Assembly (NCBI GenBank): GCA_021767525.1
Contig: JAASTF010000249.1
Coordinates: 1 to 5,049 of the forward strand
Reading direction: 5' to 3'
Source of the DNA: Paracoccaceae bacterium
GTDB taxonomy: Bacteria > Pseudomonadota > Alphaproteobacteria > Rhodobacterales > Rhodobacteraceae
DNA: 5,049 bases
The translations under genes were made by a program, and so were the position numbers. Positions 4,179-5,049 of this stretch are shown piece by piece. The notes beneath the pieces are model-generated. The model saw nothing but the letters and a program-made list of their open reading frames with translations. It searched no databases and was not told the origin of the DNA. The first letter of the stretch is position 1, and each line of letters opens with the position of its first letter.

Positions 4179-5049
4179 CTACCCGGCCCGCGTCAGTTCA
4201 AGGAACACGTCTTGCAGATCGGCCTCGAGTGTTTTCACGTCGCGGATGGAAATGCCCGCCTGGTGCACGGCGGCCAGCACGTCCTCGGCCGAGGTGTCGG
4301 CAGCGTTATAGGTGATCGCGATGGCGCCGTCGGGGCGTTGTTCGACCTCCATCCCCGCGCCTTCGGGCAGGGTTTCGGCCGCATCGGCGGGGTGGATCAC
4401 CATCGTTTTCGCATCGATCCGGCCCAGCAGGTTGGCGGTGCTGTCTTGGGCCACCTTTTCGCCGTTGTTGATGATGGCGATCTCGTCGCACATCTCTTCG
4501 GCCTCTTCCAGGTAATGGGTCGTCAGGATGATGGTCATGCCCTGTTCGTTCAGCTTGCGCACGTTCGACCACAGCATCTGGCGCAGTTCGATATCGACCC
4601 CGGCGGTGGGTTCATCCAGCACCAGGATTTGCGGGCTGTGCACCAGCGCCTTGGCCAGCAAAAGCCGCCGCCGCATACCGCCCGACAGGGTGCGCGCATA
4701 GGATTCGGCCTTGTCGGACAGGCCCACCAGTTCCAGTATCTCGTCCGAGCGGCGTTGCGATTTCGGCACGCCGTAAAGCCCCGCCTGCACCTCGAGCGCG
4801 GCGCGGGGCGTGAAGAACGGATCGAGGTTCAGTTCCTGCGGCATCACGCCGATGGCTGCGCGCGATTGGCGCGGGTTCACATCCTGGTCGAAGCCCCAGA
4901 TGCGCACGGTGCCCGCGCTTTTTATCACCAGACCGGCCAGGATGTTGATCAGCGTCGATTTGCCCGCGCCGTTGGGCCCCAAGAGGCCAAAAACCGAGCC
5001 TTCGGGAATCGCCAGGTCGATGCCTTTCAGCGCCTCTTTGGGCCCTGCG
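4179..5049 (-). CDS. ABC-2-type exporter ATP-binding protein (5' truncated by window)
   Basis: Cytoplasmic ATPase subunit of an ABC exporter; 289 residues visible. The frame stays open to the right edge, so the true start is outside; the TTG at 4982 lies inside the Walker A region and is not a real start. Visible motifs in order: Walker A GPNGAGKST (24-32), Q-loop VMPQE (Gln 71), signature LSGGM (121-125), Walker B ILVLDE (141-146), D-loop AGVD, H-loop TTHYLEEAEEM (His 178). The C-terminal extension ending LEADLQDVFLELT is typical of the DrrA/NatA/YadG-type ATPases that work with a separate ABC-2 permease, which would be expected beyond the window. Substrate cannot be told. All catalytic motifs are intact. 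Its GC-rich codon use is normal for the genome, unlike the LprI-like gene. No terminator is evident after its TAG. Confidence 0.93.
   Translation of the reverse strand, partial: AGPKEALKGIDLAIPEGSVFGLLGPNGAGKSTLINILAGLVIKSAGTVRIWGFDQDVNPRQSRAAIGVMPQELNLDPFFTPRAALEVQAGLYGVPKSQRRSDEILELVGLSDKAESYARTLSGGMRRRLLLAKALVHSPQILVLDEPTAGVDIELRQMLWSNVRKLNEQGMTIILTTHYLEEAEEMCDEIAIINNGEKVAQDSTANLLGRIDAKTMVIHPADAAETLPEGAGMEVEQRPDGAIAITYNAADTSAEDVLAAVHQAGISIRDVKTLEADLQDVFLELTRAG

Noticed and set aside
4155..4179. GGGGGC/GCCCCC stem at the 3' end of the ABC gene as a terminator
   Set aside because: The 13-base loop is large, the stem reaches the stop codon and no U-tract follows on the - strand.
3824..4315. 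163-codon + strand frame in the GC-rich spacer
   Set aside because: Its translation is Arg/Ala/Pro-rich with no domain, it spans the inverted repeats and ends inside the opposite-strand ABC ATPase gene.
4980..4982. TTG as the start of the ABC ATPase
   Set aside because: It lies in the LLGPNGAGKS Walker A region; the frame continues upstream with typical ABC sequence (LKGIDLAIPEGSVFGL) to the window edge.

Overview
The window looks like chromosomal DNA from a high-GC alphaproteobacterium. Rhodobacteraceae (roseobacter/Rhodobacter group) is the most likely family, judged from strongly GC-biased third codon positions, protein sequence character and intergenic style; this is an inference, as no marker rRNA is present. 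It holds three gene blocks and two intergenic stretches that deserve attention.

Left block (1-2096, + strand): the 3' end of mepA (zinc murein endopeptidase, family M74; active-site ligands visible), overlapped by 28 bases by a lipoprotein of the 'esterase-like activity of phytase' family. An 81-base leader with a hairpin follows, then a YhhQ/VUT-type queuosine-precursor transporter. MepA and the lipoprotein look like a translationally coupled envelope pair. The transporter may be on the same transcript or have its own leader.

Middle (2097-2385): a compact transcription unit with no recognised gene. It has a TTGACA box, a Shine-Dalgarno (SD) sequence of 12 bases fully complementary to the 16S rRNA 3' end, an 18-codon GTG-started ORF rich in rare codons, a hairpin carrying an anti-SD (CACCTCC) segment and a strong intrinsic terminator. 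It resembles a ribosome-responsive leader, a small RNA or a dual-function RNA, and it is the best candidate here for something undescribed. After the terminator come three ATGCACA repeats spaced exactly 11 bp apart. These run up to arfB (2386-2808), the codon-independent peptidyl-tRNA hydrolase that rescues stalled ribosomes. arfB has no SD and may be leaderless. It ends at a clear rightward terminator (2891-2914).

Right part (2977-5049, - strand): a secreted LprI-like (DUF1311) protein with visibly lower GC and different codon use from its neighbours, so probably acquired. Next is about 660 bases without a credible gene, made of an AT-richer half and a GC-rich half packed with inverted repeats. 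Last is the 3' portion of an ABC-2-type exporter ATPase gene whose start lies beyond the right edge.

Functionally, the left block concerns envelope turnover and queuosine salvage. The middle combines ribosome rescue with an RNA that itself mimics both sides of the SD/anti-SD pair. The right block is accessory DNA next to a conserved exporter gene.
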